A stretch of DNA of 64,000 nt from Niveispirillum sp. SYP-B3756 (lineage in GTDB: Bacteria; Pseudomonadota; Alphaproteobacteria; Azospirillales; Azospirillaceae), in NCBI RefSeq assembly GCF_009495745.1, contig NZ_WIDQ01000008.1, positions 105,043 through 169,042 on the forward strand, read 5' to 3'. Under the pieces are notes generated by a model. It was not told the origin of the DNA. It made no database searches and saw only the letters and a program-made list of their open reading frames with translations. The first letter of the stretch is position 1, and every line of letters starts with the position of its first letter. Below, piece by piece: positions 8,174-16,743 of the stretch. The translations under genes and the position numbers were made by a program.

Positions 8174-9121
8174 ATGCCGACAACCCCGCCGCCGCCCATC
8201 CGCCCCCTGCCCGCCACCCCGACCAAACCGGCGGGGGATGTGCGCAGCTTCCACCTGCATCTGGTTTCCGATGCGACGGGGGAAACGATCAACTCCGTTG
8301 CCCGCGCCTGCACCAGCCAGTTTGAACAGGCCGAACCGGTCGAACATTTCTGGAATCTGGTGCGGACCGAGCGGCAGCTGGACATGGTGGTCGATGGCAT
8401 CCGGGAGAATCCCGGCATGGTCATGTTCACCCTGGTGAATGACAAGCTGCGCCGCCGCCTGCAGGAAACCTGCCGGGAACTGGGGATTCCCTGTATCCCC
8501 GTGCTGGACCCGCTGATCAATGCGCTGGCAGCCTATCTGGGGCTGGAAAGCCAGAGCAAGCCCGGCCGCCAGCACGCGCTGACCGCGCAATATTTCGACC
8601 GTATCGATGCGATGGATTTCGCCCTTAACCATGATGACGGGCAGAGCGCCTGGGGTCTGCATGATGCCGACGTCATTCTGGTGGGGGTCAGCCGTACGTC
8701 GAAAACGCCCACCTGCGTCTATCTGGCCAATCGCGGCATCAAGGCGGCCAATATCCCCTATGTGCCCGGCTGCCCCCTGCCGCCGGAACTGGATCTGTTG
8801 AGCCGGCCGCTGATTGTCGGTTTGACTAAGGATGCCGAGCGGCTGGTGGCCATCCGCCGCAACCGGTTGCGCCTGTTGAACCAGGGTGACGACACCTCCT
8901 ATGTCGATCCGGAAAAGGTGCGGGAAGAATTGATGGAGGCGCGCCGGCTCTATACCCGCAAGGGCTGGCCGGTGATCGACGTCACCCGCCGTTCGATTGA
9001 GGAGACGGCGGCAGAGGTGATGATGATCCTGTCCCGCCGCCGTCCGCAATTGATGCCGCACGGGGTCGCCGTGGCCGCCGCCCCCTCCGCCCCTGCAGGC
9101 AAGACTGAGGAGGAAGCCTGA
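8174..9121 (+). CDS. ppsR: Pyruvate, phosphate dikinase / PEP synthase regulatory protein (DUF299)
   Basis: A 315-residue bifunctional kinase and pyrophosphorylase of the DUF299 family, which inactivates and reactivates PPDK or PEP synthase by threonine phosphorylation using ADP and Pi. The nucleotide-binding loop GVSRTSKTPTCVYLA and preceding DVILVGVSR are clear, as is the N-terminal HLHLVSDATGETINSVA. Start choice is soft: the ATG at 8174 gives a Pro-rich leader of about 20 residues before the domain; a TTG at 8096 would overlap the origin motifs. Its TGA overlaps the maf ATG by one base. Confidence 0.93.
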   Translation: MPTTPPPPIRPLPATPTKPAGDVRSFHLHLVSDATGETINSVARACTSQFEQAEPVEHFWNLVRTERQLDMVVDGIRENPGMVMFTLVNDKLRRRLQETCRELGIPCIPVLDPLINALAAYLGLESQSKPGRQHALTAQYFDRIDAMDFALNHDDGQSAWGLHDADVILVGVSRTSKTPTCVYLANRGIKAANIPYVPGCPLPPELDLLSRPLIVGLTKDAERLVAIRRNRLRLLNQGDDTSYVDPEKVREELMEARRLYTRKGWPVIDVTRRSIEETAAEVMMILSRRRPQLMPHGVAVAAAPSAPAGKTEEEA

Positions 9122-9735
9122 TGTCGGCCTTTCTGTCAGCCGAACCGGTGATCCTGGCTTCCGCCAGCCCGTCGCGCCGCCGGATGCTGGAGGCGGCCGG
9201 GCTGGAGGTCCATGCCGAGGCTGCGCGGGTGGATGAGGAAGAGATGAAACATTCCGGCAAGGCCGCCGGGATGCGCCCGCCGGAGGTGGCCGAGGCTCTC
9301 GCCGACCTGAAGGCGGCCAAGCTGGCCCGCAAATATACCGGTCCCTATGTCATCGGCGCCGACCAGATGCTGGAATGCGATGGTGTCTGGTATGACAAGC
9401 CGATTGATCGCGCCGATGCATTCAAGCATCTGCGCGCCCTGTCGGCCCGTACCCACCGGCTCTATTCCGCCGTCGTGGTTTTTCATAATGGCGCCCGCGT
9501 CTGGCACCATATAGATCAGGCGGAACTAACCATGCGGCCTTTGTCGGATGGCTTCATTGAACGCTATCTGGATCTGGCGGGTGACGCGGTGCTTGGCTGT
9601 GCCGGTGCCTATATGCTGGAAGGGTTGGGCGCCCAATTGTTCAGCAGGGTAAAGGGTGATCATTTCACCATCCAGGGGCTGCCCTTGCTGCCCCTGCTGG
9701 ATTTCCTGCGCGTGCGGCGTCTGCTGCCGGTTTAA
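9121..9735 (+). CDS. maf: Maf-family nucleoside triphosphate pyrophosphatase
   Basis: A 204-residue house-cleaning pyrophosphatase. LASASPSRRRMLEAAGL at the N terminus is the Maf substrate-binding signature, and GADQMLECDGVWYDKP holds the conserved Asp of the active site. Maf proteins hydrolyse non-canonical or methylated dNTP/NTPs and are linked to septation control. It is translationally coupled to ppsR and 13 bases before aroE, in a ppsR-maf-aroE-coaE-dnaQ operon common in alphaproteobacteria. Confidence 0.93.
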   Translation: MSAFLSAEPVILASASPSRRRMLEAAGLEVHAEAARVDEEEMKHSGKAAGMRPPEVAEALADLKAAKLARKYTGPYVIGADQMLECDGVWYDKPIDRADAFKHLRALSARTHRLYSAVVVFHNGARVWHHIDQAELTMRPLSDGFIERYLDLAGDAVLGCAGAYMLEGLGAQLFSRVKGDHFTIQGLPLLPLLDFLRVRRLLPV

Positions 9736-9748
9736 CAAAGGGACTTTG

Positions 9749-10597
9749 ATGATGGTGACCGGCAAGGCGTTGCTGGCAGGTGTGATGGGCTGGCCAGTCG
9801 GCCATTCCCGCAGCCCGTTGCTGCATGGATATTGGCTGAACCAGTATGGCATTGATGGTGCCTATGTGCCACTGGCGGTACCACTGGACCGGATTGAACA
9901 GGCTCTCCGCGCCCTGCCCGCCCTGGGCTTTCGCGGCTGCAATGTCACCGTGCCGCATAAGGAGGCGGCGTTCCGGCTGGTGGATCGGCTGGATGACAGC
10001 GCCCGGCGTATTGGGGCAGTGAATACGGTGCTGGTCCTGCCCGACGGGTCACTGGAGGGCCGCAATACCGATGGGTATGGTTTCTGGCAGAGCCTGCAGG
10101 CCGGCGCGCCTGCAGGGTGGCAGGTCGGTTCCGGGGCCAGTGTCGTGCTGGGGGCTGGCGGTGCCGCCCGTGCCGTGGCCGTGGCCCTGCTGGATGCCGG
10201 CGCCCCTGGCATCCGCCTGTTGAACCGTACCCGCGCGCGGGCAGAAGAACTGGCCAGCGATCTGGCTGATCCGCGTCTGCAGGTGCTGGATTGGCAAGAC
10301 CGGGCGGAAGCCCTGCAGGGGGCGGCCCTGCTGGTCAATACCACCACCCAGGGGATGCAGGGGCAGCCGCCGCTGCAGATTGACCTGTCTTCCCTGCCGG
10401 ATACCGCCCTGGTGACGGATATTGTCTATACCCCGCTGATCACCCCCCTGCTGCAGGCAGCCATGGATCGCGGCAATGCCGTTGTCGATGGTTTGGGCAT
10501 GTTGCTGCATCAGGCCCGGCCCGGCTTTCACGCTTGGTTTGGTACCGATCCGCAGGTGACGGATGATTTGCGCCGGCATGTGCTGGGGCTTGCATGA
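9749..10597 (+). CDS. aroE: Shikimate dehydrogenase
   Basis: A 282-residue NADP-dependent enzyme of chorismate synthesis reducing 3-dehydroshikimate. GWPVGHSRSPLLHGYWL binds shikimate, NVTVPHKEAAF carries the catalytic Lys, NTDGYGF the catalytic Asp, and VVLGAGGAARAVAVAL the NADP-binding glycine loop. The start at 9749 (MMVTGKALLAG) follows an AAGGG ribosome site; a longer frame begins inside maf and is not needed. It overlaps coaE by four bases (ATGA). Confidence 0.95.
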   Translation: MMVTGKALLAGVMGWPVGHSRSPLLHGYWLNQYGIDGAYVPLAVPLDRIEQALRALPALGFRGCNVTVPHKEAAFRLVDRLDDSARRIGAVNTVLVLPDGSLEGRNTDGYGFWQSLQAGAPAGWQVGSGASVVLGAGGAARAVAVALLDAGAPGIRLLNRTRARAEELASDLADPRLQVLDWQDRAEALQGAALLVNTTTQGMQGQPPLQIDLSSLPDTALVTDIVYTPLITPLLQAAMDRGNAVVDGLGMLLHQARPGFHAWFGTDPQVTDDLRRHVLGLA

Positions 10598-11268
10598 TCG
10601 TTCTGGGCCTGACCGGTTCCATCGGCATGGGAAAATCCACGGCGGCCGCGATGCTGCGTCGCCTGGGCTGTCCGGTGCATGACGCCGATGCTACGGTGCA
10701 TCGGCTTTATGCCCGTGGCGGTGCAGCTGTCGCCCCCATCCAGGCACTGTTTCCGCAGGCGGTGCGGGATGGCTCGGTTGACCGGGTGGCCCTGTCCGCC
10801 GCCGTGCTGGGCAACCAAGCCGCCCTGCGGCGGCTGGAAGCCGTTGTGCATCCGCTGGTGCAGAAGGCATCGCGCGATTTCCTGCGCCTGCAGGCGCAGC
10901 GGGGTATGAAGCTGGTGGTGATGGATATTCCGCTGCTTTATGAAACCGGCGGCCGGGCGCGGGTGGATCAGGTGCTGGTCGTCTCCGCCCCCCGCTTCCT
11001 GCAGCGGTCGCGGGTGCTGGCAAGGCCCGGCATGGATGTGGTGAAGCTGGATCGCATCCTGGCCCGGCAGATGCCGGATGCGCTGAAACGGCGACTGGCG
11101 GATTATACGGTGCCGACCGGCCTGGGCCGTGCTGTCACTTTCCGCCATCTGGCCCATATCGTTAAGACCCTGCGTCTGCAGCCAACTGGCCGGGTCTGGC
11201 CCCCGCGTCGCCAGCCCCATGATCACATCTCCCCTTTCCTCAGCTGCTGGAAAAAGCCCCATGCGTGA
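10594..11268 (+). CDS. coaE: Dephospho-CoA kinase
   Basis: A 224-residue P-loop kinase for the last step of coenzyme A synthesis. The Walker A motif GLTGSIGMGKST starts at residue 5, then HDADATVHRLY, and VVMDIPLLYETG is the substrate-binding DxPLL(F/Y)E motif. The last 30 residues (after HIVKTLRL) are Pro/Arg-rich and do not look like the family; this tail runs into dnaQ, overlapping it by eight bases. Confidence 0.93.
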   Translation: MIVLGLTGSIGMGKSTAAAMLRRLGCPVHDADATVHRLYARGGAAVAPIQALFPQAVRDGSVDRVALSAAVLGNQAALRRLEAVVHPLVQKASRDFLRLQAQRGMKLVVMDIPLLYETGGRARVDQVLVVSAPRFLQRSRVLARPGMDVVKLDRILARQMPDALKRRLADYTVPTGLGRAVTFRHLAHIVKTLRLQPTGRVWPPRRQPHDHISPFLSCWKKPHA

Positions 11269-11941
11269 GATCATTCTGGATACCGAAACCACCGGCCTTG
11301 ATGCGCTGAATGGCGACCGGCTGGTGGAGCTGGGCTGTGTGGAGACGTTCAATCATGTCGCCACCGGCAAGGTGCTGCACAAATATATCAACCCCGAACG
11401 CGACATGCCTGCAGAGGCGGAGGCGGTTCACGGCCTTTCCGCCGCCTTCCTGTCTGACAAGCCGGTCTTTGCCGAACTGGTGGGCGAGTTCCTGGATTTC
11501 ATCGGCGACAGCAGGCTGGTGATCCATAATGCCAGTTTCGATATGGGTTTCCTGAATGCGGAGCTGGCGCGGCTGGGGATGCCTAAGCTGACCAATCCGG
11601 TGATCGATACGGTGAAGATCGCCCGCCGACGCTTCCCCGGCGCACCGGCCAGCCTGGATGCGCTGTGTCGTCGGTTTGAGATCGACAATTCCAACCGCAC
11701 CCTGCACGGCGCCCTGCTCGACGCCCAGTTGCTGGCAGAGGTTTATCTGGAGCTGATGGGTGGCCGTCAGCCTGATCTGGTCTTGGCGGGAGGCCCTTCG
11801 GTGCAGGCAACGGAGAGCGGGCCGGTGGTGATCAACCGCGTGGCGCGTCCCCCCCGCCCTCATGCGCCGACGCCGGAAGAGCTGGCGGCGCATGAGGCTT
11901 TCATCAAGGGCTTCAAGGCACCGCTTTGGCTGGCCGAGTGA
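11261..11941 (+). CDS. dnaQ: DNA polymerase III epsilon subunit (3'-5' proofreading exonuclease)
   Basis: A 226-residue DEDDh exonuclease. All three motifs are present: ILDTETTGLD (Exo I), VIHNASFDMGFLNAEL (Exo II) and HGALLDAQLLAEVY (Exo III, with the catalytic His and Asp). The C-terminal 35 residues should tether it to the alpha subunit. Start chosen at 11261 so that Exo I lies at residue 4; alternative ATG at 11219. Last gene of the ppsR-maf-aroE-coaE-dnaQ run; a parS site follows three bases after its stop. Confidence 0.95.
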   Translation: MREIILDTETTGLDALNGDRLVELGCVETFNHVATGKVLHKYINPERDMPAEAEAVHGLSAAFLSDKPVFAELVGEFLDFIGDSRLVIHNASFDMGFLNAELARLGMPKLTNPVIDTVKIARRRFPGAPASLDALCRRFEIDNSNRTLHGALLDAQLLAEVYLELMGGRQPDLVLAGGPSVQATESGPVVINRVARPPRPHAPTPEELAAHEAFIKGFKAPLWLAE

Positions 11942-11943
11942 GG

Positions 11944-11959
11944 TGTTTCACGTGAAACA
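11944..11959. promoter_or_regulatory. parS: parS centromere site 1
   Basis: TGTTTCACGTGAAACA, a perfect 16-bp palindrome identical to the widely conserved ParB-binding site. It lies in the 53-base gap between dnaQ and the convergent quinone oxidoreductase gene, 3.8 kb from predicted oriC. The remaining bases of the gap show no clear terminator. Confidence 0.93.
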
Positions 11960-11994
11960 CCTTCTCTGTTCTTATTTCGGAAATGGGGTGTAAG

Positions 11995-12969
11995 TCACAC
12001 CACCATCACCGTTGCCCCCGTCGTTGCTCGGCTTTCCAGCGCCCGATGCGCCTCGCCCGCGTCCTGCAGGGCGAAACGCTGATTGATGTTGACCTTCACC
12101 GTGCCGTCTTTCACCAGGGCGAACAGGTCGTCAGCCATGGCCAGCATCTCCGCCCTGGTCGCGGCATAATGGCCAAGTGACGGGCGGGTCAGGAACAGCC
12201 CGCCCTTTTTGTTCAGGATGCTGATATCCACGGGGGACACCGCCCCGCTGGCATTGCCGAAACTGACCATCAGGCCGCGCCGTTTCAGGCAATCCAGGCT
12301 GCGGTCAAACATATCCTTGCCGATGCTGTCATAGACCACATCGACGCCCTGCCCGCCCATCAGCTCCCGCACCCGTGCCACCACATCCTCCTGCCGATAG
12401 AGGATGGTGTGGTGACAACCATGGGCCTGCGCCAAGGCTGCCTTCTCTGCTGAACCCACTGTGCCAATCACCGTGGCGCCCAAGGCATTGGCCCATTGGC
12501 AGACCAGCAGCCCCACCCCGCCGGCGGCGGCATGGATCAGGATCGTGTCGCCCGACTTCACCACATAGGTCTGGCGTAACAGATATTGCGCCGTCAGCCC
12601 CTGCAGCAGCATGGCGGCGGCCGTCTGGTCATCCAGCCAGTCGGGCAGCTTGATCAAGCGCTCTGCCGGGATCAGCCTTTGTTCGGCATAGGCGCCAAGG
12701 GGGGAATTGCCATAGCCGACCCTGTCACCCGGCGCCAGATAATCCACCCCCGGCCCCACCGCCAGCACCCGGCCCGCCCCTTCCATGCCCGGGGTGAAGG
12801 GTAAGGGGGCGGCATAGAGCCCGGTGCGGAAATAGACGTCGATGAAGTTCAACCCCACCGCCTTGTGCTGGATCAGCACCTCCCCCGCTGCAGGCTTGCC
12901 GACGGTCACGGGCTCCCAGCGCAGCATCTCCGGCCCACCATGGCTATGCACGCGGATGGCATGGGTCAT
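11995..12969 (-). CDS. NADPH:quinone oxidoreductase, zeta-crystallin type (MDR superfamily)
   Basis: A 324-residue zinc-free medium-chain dehydrogenase/reductase. GLNFIDVYFRTGLY and PFTPGMEGAGRVLAVG are the typical QorA N-terminal motifs, and HAAAGGVGLLVCQWANALGA is the NADPH-binding loop. QorA enzymes carry out one-electron reduction of quinones. The ATG at 12969 begins MTHAIRVHSHGG, the usual start; 18 upstream codons overlap the terminator region. Preceded by the terminator of the dienelactone hydrolase gene, so it has its own promoter. Confidence 0.9.
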   Translation of the reverse strand: MTHAIRVHSHGGPEMLRWEPVTVGKPAAGEVLIQHKAVGLNFIDVYFRTGLYAAPLPFTPGMEGAGRVLAVGPGVDYLAPGDRVGYGNSPLGAYAEQRLIPAERLIKLPDWLDDQTAAAMLLQGLTAQYLLRQTYVVKSGDTILIHAAAGGVGLLVCQWANALGATVIGTVGSAEKAALAQAHGCHHTILYRQEDVVARVRELMGGQGVDVVYDSIGKDMFDRSLDCLKRRGLMVSFGNASGAVSPVDISILNKKGGLFLTRPSLGHYAATRAEMLAMADDLFALVKDGTVKVNINQRFALQDAGEAHRALESRATTGATVMVV

Positions 12970-12984
12970 CACTTCACTCCTGCG

Positions 12985-13017
12985 GAAAAGAAAAGGGCCG
13001 GCACAATGGCCGGCCCT
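12985..13017 (-). terminator. Intrinsic terminator of the dienelactone hydrolase gene
   Basis: On the minus strand a 9-bp perfect stem (AGGGCCGGC with its complement, loop of six) runs into TTTTCTTTTCC. It ends the dienelactone hydrolase transcript before the quinone oxidoreductase start. Confidence 0.8.
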
Positions 13018-13078
13018 GATCATGCAAGCGGGAACACTCAGCCTCTGCGATGATCATCACAGGGCGTGTCGTTCATCA

Positions 13079-13774
13079 TCACGCCAGATGCTTGGCGAAG
13101 AATTCCGCCGTGCGGCCATGGGCGATGGTGGCGGCCCGCTCATCATAATGTTTGCCACCGATACGGGTGAAGGCATGGTCCTGGCCTTCATAGGTGTGGA
13201 TTTCCACCAGCGCGTTGCTGGCCAGTGTCTCGCGGATCTTGGCCTGCGCCTCCGGCGGCACGAAACCATCCTTCTCCGCAATATGCATCAGCAGCGGATG
13301 CACGATGGCGGAAGCTTCGCCCAAGCTACCCTCGATCCCCACCCCATAATAACTCACATTGGCGTCGGCATCCGTTCGCGTGGCCATCAGAAAGGCCAGC
13401 TTGCCGCCCAAGCAGAAGCCGACGGAACCCACCTTGCCGCTGACACCGGGATGGGCGCGGATGAATTCCAGCGTGGCTTCCAGATCTTCCACGCCCTTTG
13501 TTTCATTGAAACCTTGATACAGGGCGAAGGCCTTCTGCCATTCCTCTTCCGTCTGGTCGGTGATGGAAACGCCGGGCTCCTGTCGCCAGAAAAGGTCGGG
13601 GGCAATGGCGAAATAACCCTGCGCTGCGTACTTGTCGCAAATGGTGCGCAGGTTGGCGTTCACGCCGAAAATTTCCTGAATAACGATGATCGCTGCGCCC
13701 TTGCCCCCGGCAGGGGCGGCAAGATAGGCATTGAAGCTGCCGCCATCATTGGCCTGGATCGTGACCTCGGTCAT
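13079..13774 (-). CDS. Dienelactone hydrolase family protein
   Basis: A 231-residue alpha/beta hydrolase. The nucleophile elbow is GFCLGGK, with cysteine in place of serine as in dienelactone hydrolases; the other triad members are in AEKDGFVP (Asp) and GQDHAF (His). IIVIQEIFGVNANLR near the N terminus is the family motif with the Glu that activates the Cys. True dienelactone hydrolase acts in chlorocatechol catabolism, but no such genes are nearby and broad-specificity homologues are common. An AAGGAGGTG Shine-Dalgarno-like stretch near 13790-13798 is on the plus strand and so is not its ribosome site. Confidence 0.88.
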   Translation of the reverse strand: MTEVTIQANDGGSFNAYLAAPAGGKGAAIIVIQEIFGVNANLRTICDKYAAQGYFAIAPDLFWRQEPGVSITDQTEEEWQKAFALYQGFNETKGVEDLEATLEFIRAHPGVSGKVGSVGFCLGGKLAFLMATRTDADANVSYYGVGIEGSLGEASAIVHPLLMHIAEKDGFVPPEAQAKIRETLASNALVEIHTYEGQDHAFTRIGGKHYDERAATIAHGRTAEFFAKHLA

Positions 13775-13845
13775 GGGAAAAATCCTTCACAAGGAGGTGG
13801 TGAAAAAGCGTCGGATGAAAGCACTGACATAAGGGCCCCGACTAT

Positions 13846-15888
13846 TTACGCCCCAAGCAGGCGACGCAGTTCTTCGGGCCCCGTCACGGGTAACGAACAG
13901 CTTTGCTGACGACATACGTAAGCCGTCGCCAGATTGTTAACCATAGCCTTTCCAGTGGCTGGATGTCCGGGGGGAATTTCTTCACCCGGTGAAAAATGCA
14001 GACTGATCAGGTTGGGCAATGACAGGCTGTTGGCCGCCTGCTGCAGGGCCTGCCTCCCTGCCTCCCCTGGTTGCCCGATCAGCACCAATTGGATGCCGTT
14101 ACGGTGCAGGTCAATGCCATTCAGATAGGTTGCCAGCGGGAAAAAGTTGCGTCCCACCTCCCCGGCAAAGGCGGTGATCAGGGCGTCGGCCTGCTGGCGA
14201 TATTCATCCTTGCCGGTGATGGACCAGAGGCGGCTGAACAGCCCGACCAGGGTGCCATTACCTGCAGGCACGGCATTATCATGGGCATGGCGCGGCCGCA
14301 TGATCAGCCCGGTGGCATCGTCGGCGGTAACGAAATAGCCGCCATCGGCCTCATCATGGAAATGCTTCTCGATCAGGTTGACCCAACGCTCCGCCTGATC
14401 CAGGAAACGGCGTTCCCCGGTGGCCTCATAGAGCGCCGTGGCCCCGCGGGCCATGTTGGCATGGTCTTCCAGCGTGCCATCATGCCGGGCGCGGCCTTCT
14501 CGCCAGCTATGGTACAGCCGCCCATCGGGCCGGGTCATCTGTTTGCTGACAAAGGCGAAGGCGGTGCGGGCCGCCCCCAGCCAGTCGGCCCGCTCAAACA
14601 GAACCGCCGCCTTGGCCATGGCGGCGATCATCAGCCCGTTCCAGTCGGCCAGCACCTTGTCATCCCAGCCGGGCCGCACCCGGTCGGCACGGGCCTGCAG
14701 CAGAATGGCGCGGCAGCGGGCCAACCTTTCTTCCGTCGCCGGATCGGCCAGCCCCGCCTGCCCCATGCGGGTCAGGATATTATGACCTTCCCAATTGCCC
14801 TCTGCCGTCACGCCATAGGTCTGGCAAAACAGGTCGAGATCATCGGCCGGCAGCAGGCGTTGGATTTCCGACCGGGTCCAGACATAAAAGCGACCTTCCT
14901 CCCCCTCGCTGTCGGCATCCAGGGTGGCGGCGAAACCGCCGCCTTCGGCCACCATCTCCCGCAATACCCAGCCGATGGTTTCTTCGATCCTTGTGGCCAG
15001 CAGGGGGTTGCGCGTCTCCGCCCAGACCAGGGCCATCAGCTCCACCAGCTGGGCATTGTCATAGAGCATCTTTTCGAAATGCGGCACCAGCCACATCTCA
15101 TCCGTGGAATAGCGGGCGAAGCCGCCACCCAGATGATCATAGATGCCGCCCTGCGCCATGCAGGACAGCGTATGGGTGACGGCGGCGCTGAATTCCGGCT
15201 TGCCGCTCAACCGATAGGCCCGCCAAAGCAGTTCGAAGATGGAGGGTTGGGGGAATTTCGGGGCCTCCCCAATGCCGCCCCAGCGCGGGTCGATTTCCCG
15301 CACCAACTGCCCCGCCACCTGCACCAGCGCATCGGGCCCGACATCGCTGCCCGGCCGGCCCTGGGCCAGCCGCAACATGGCATCGCGCAATGCTGCGACA
15401 TTGCGCTGAACCTTGTCCGGTTCCCTGGCATAGGTTGCCGCCACCCCGCGCAGCACATCGGGGAAACCGGCACGGCCCCAGCGGGCCTCCGGCGGGAAAT
15501 AGGTGCCGCCCCAGAAGGGCTGCCCATCGGGGGTCAGGAACATGGTCAGCGGCCAGCCGCCCTGCTGCCCCAGCAGCGCCAAGGCCTGCTGATAGATCTG
15601 GTCAATGTCCGGTCGCTCCTCCCGGTCCACCTTGATATTGATGAACAGCTGGTTCATCAGCTCGGCAATGGCGGGATTCTCAAAACTCTCATGCGCCATC
15701 ACATGACACCAATGACAGGCGGCATAGCCGACCGACAGCAGGATGGGTTTCCCCTCCGCCTTGGCCTTGGCCAGCGCCTCTGGCCCCCAGGCCAGCCAGT
15801 GGACAGGGTTGTCCTTATGCTGCAGAAGATAGGGGCTGGTTTCTTCCCGCAGCCGGTTGCCGCTGGTGCTGCTGGTCTGTGTGGACAT
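13846..15888 (-). CDS. YyaL/SSP411-family protein with thioredoxin-like domain (DUF255)
   Basis: A 680-residue protein. Its N-terminal domain (residues 1-170) is a DUF255 thioredoxin fold with the motif [19 protein letters not shown], where CHWC replaces the usual CxxC arrangement. The rest is an (alpha/alpha)6-barrel like that of N-acylglucosamine epimerases and cellulases. The family occurs from bacteria to humans (spermatogenesis-associated protein 20), with no established biochemical role. A very long open frame lies antisense to it, but this one carries the conserved motifs. It faces away from the DUF6489 gene across a 185-base gap. Confidence 0.9.
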   Translation of the reverse strand: MSTQTSSTSGNRLREETSPYLLQHKDNPVHWLAWGPEALAKAKAEGKPILLSVGYAACHWCHVMAHESFENPAIAELMNQLFINIKVDREERPDIDQIYQQALALLGQQGGWPLTMFLTPDGQPFWGGTYFPPEARWGRAGFPDVLRGVAATYAREPDKVQRNVAALRDAMLRLAQGRPGSDVGPDALVQVAGQLVREIDPRWGGIGEAPKFPQPSIFELLWRAYRLSGKPEFSAAVTHTLSCMAQGGIYDHLGGGFARYSTDEMWLVPHFEKMLYDNAQLVELMALVWAETRNPLLATRIEETIGWVLREMVAEGGGFAATLDADSEGEEGRFYVWTRSEIQRLLPADDLDLFCQTYGVTAEGNWEGHNILTRMGQAGLADPATEERLARCRAILLQARADRVRPGWDDKVLADWNGLMIAAMAKAAVLFERADWLGAARTAFAFVSKQMTRPDGRLYHSWREGRARHDGTLEDHANMARGATALYEATGERRFLDQAERWVNLIEKHFHDEADGGYFVTADDATGLIMRPRHAHDNAVPAGNGTLVGLFSRLWSITGKDEYRQQADALITAFAGEVGRNFFPLATYLNGIDLHRNGIQLVLIGQPGEAGRQALQQAANSLSLPNLISLHFSPGEEIPPGHPATGKAMVNNLATAYVCRQQSCSLPVTGPEELRRLLGA

Positions 15889-16073
15889 TGTTCTCTCCTG
15901 GGCGCTGCCACGCCTTTGCTCTTTTCAGGCCATTCTGCCAGACAAACGCGTCAGGCCCATGACTCTCATTTAGTTTATCCTTGTGTTGAACCCAGGGTGC
16001 GGGAAAAATCCAGTCGAAACGGGAACATGGCCGGCGCACATCGTCGCGCCGGCAACAGGGCGGAAGGTGCGGG

Positions 16074-16334
16074 ATGAAGGTGACGATCGATATCGACTGC
16101 ACACCGGAGGAGGCGCGGACCTTCATGGGTCTGCCCGATGTGCAGCCCATGCAACAGGCGCTGATGCGGCAGATGCAGGATCAGCTTTCCGCCAATATCG
16201 CCGCCATGGACCCGGAAACCATGTTCAAGACCTGGCTGCCCATGGGGCTGCAGGGCTTTGAACAGCTCCAGAAATTGATGTGGTCGCAGATGTCCAACGC
16301 CATGGGCACCGGGCCGAAGGATGGCAAAAGGTGA
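16074..16334 (+). CDS. DUF6489-family small protein
   Basis: An 86-residue acidic protein starting MKVTIDIDCTPEEARTFMGLPDV, a pattern I recall for DUF6489 in alphaproteobacteria. The middle is predicted helical and Met/Gln-rich (ALMRQMQDQLSANIAAM), with a C-terminal helix rich in Trp, Phe and Met. No signal peptide or cysteine. Function is unknown. Its TGA overlaps the GTG start of a 2Fe-2S ferredoxin-like gene, which implies translational coupling; it lies just before the mnmE-parAB cluster. Confidence 0.82.
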   Translation: MKVTIDIDCTPEEARTFMGLPDVQPMQQALMRQMQDQLSANIAAMDPETMFKTWLPMGLQGFEQLQKLMWSQMSNAMGTGPKDGKR

Positions 16335-16699
16335 CCGACGATCCCGCCCTGTATTTCCGCGCCCATGTGTTCTGCTGCACCAATGAGCGGGAGCCGGGCC
16401 ACCCCCGTGGCTGCTGCCGCGAGAAGGGTGCCGACGAACTGCGCGACTATATGAAGAAGAAGGCCACCGGCCTGGGTCTGGGCAAGCAGGTGCGTATCAA
16501 CAATGCCGGCTGTCTGGACCGCTGCGAGTTGGGGCCGTGTCTGGTGATCTATCCGGAAGGGGTCTGGTACACATTCCGCGACAAGGCGGACATTGATGAG
16601 ATCCTGCAGACCCATCTGGTGGAAGGGGCGCGGGTGGAACGGTTGATGCTGCAGCCGCAAGACAAGAAGCCCGAAGATATTGCCGCCCGTCAGGGCTGA
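16331..16699 (+). CDS. Thioredoxin-like [2Fe-2S] ferredoxin
   Basis: A 122-residue protein of the shethna/thioredoxin-fold 2Fe-2S ferredoxin type. Cluster ligand candidates are the cysteines in HVFCCTNE, the following RGCC, and the pair in NAGCLDRCELGPC. These ferredoxins resemble the NuoE C-terminal domain and act as soluble electron carriers. The GTG at 16331 was chosen since it overlaps the preceding stop and has GAAGG upstream; an earlier ATG at 16280 would give a tail that merely repeats DUF6489 sequence out of frame. Confidence 0.88.
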   Translation: MTDDPALYFRAHVFCCTNEREPGHPRGCCREKGADELRDYMKKKATGLGLGKQVRINNAGCLDRCELGPCLVIYPEGVWYTFRDKADIDEILQTHLVEGARVERLMLQPQDKKPEDIAARQG

Positions 16700-16721
16700 G
16701 CCTTCCCACCGATCCCCTCCA

Positions 16722-16737
16722 TGTTCCACGTGAAACA
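16722..16737. promoter_or_regulatory. parS: parS centromere site 2
   Basis: TGTTCCACGTGAAACA, one base off a perfect palindrome: its left half matches the Caulobacter-type site and its right half the TGAAACA type. It lies six bases before the mnmE ATG, so ParB bound here would cover the mnmE ribosome-binding region. Confidence 0.85.
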
Positions 16738-16743
16738 CCGCTG

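Noticed and set aside
7812..8183. A 123-codon minus-strand frame within the origin region
   Set aside because: Its translation is unlike any family, contains the DnaA-box-like and GANTC sequences, and has no ribosome site.
14071..16077. Long plus-strand frame antisense to the YyaL-like gene
   Set aside because: Antisense shadow of a gene with clear DUF255 motifs; no ribosome site or recognisable domain.
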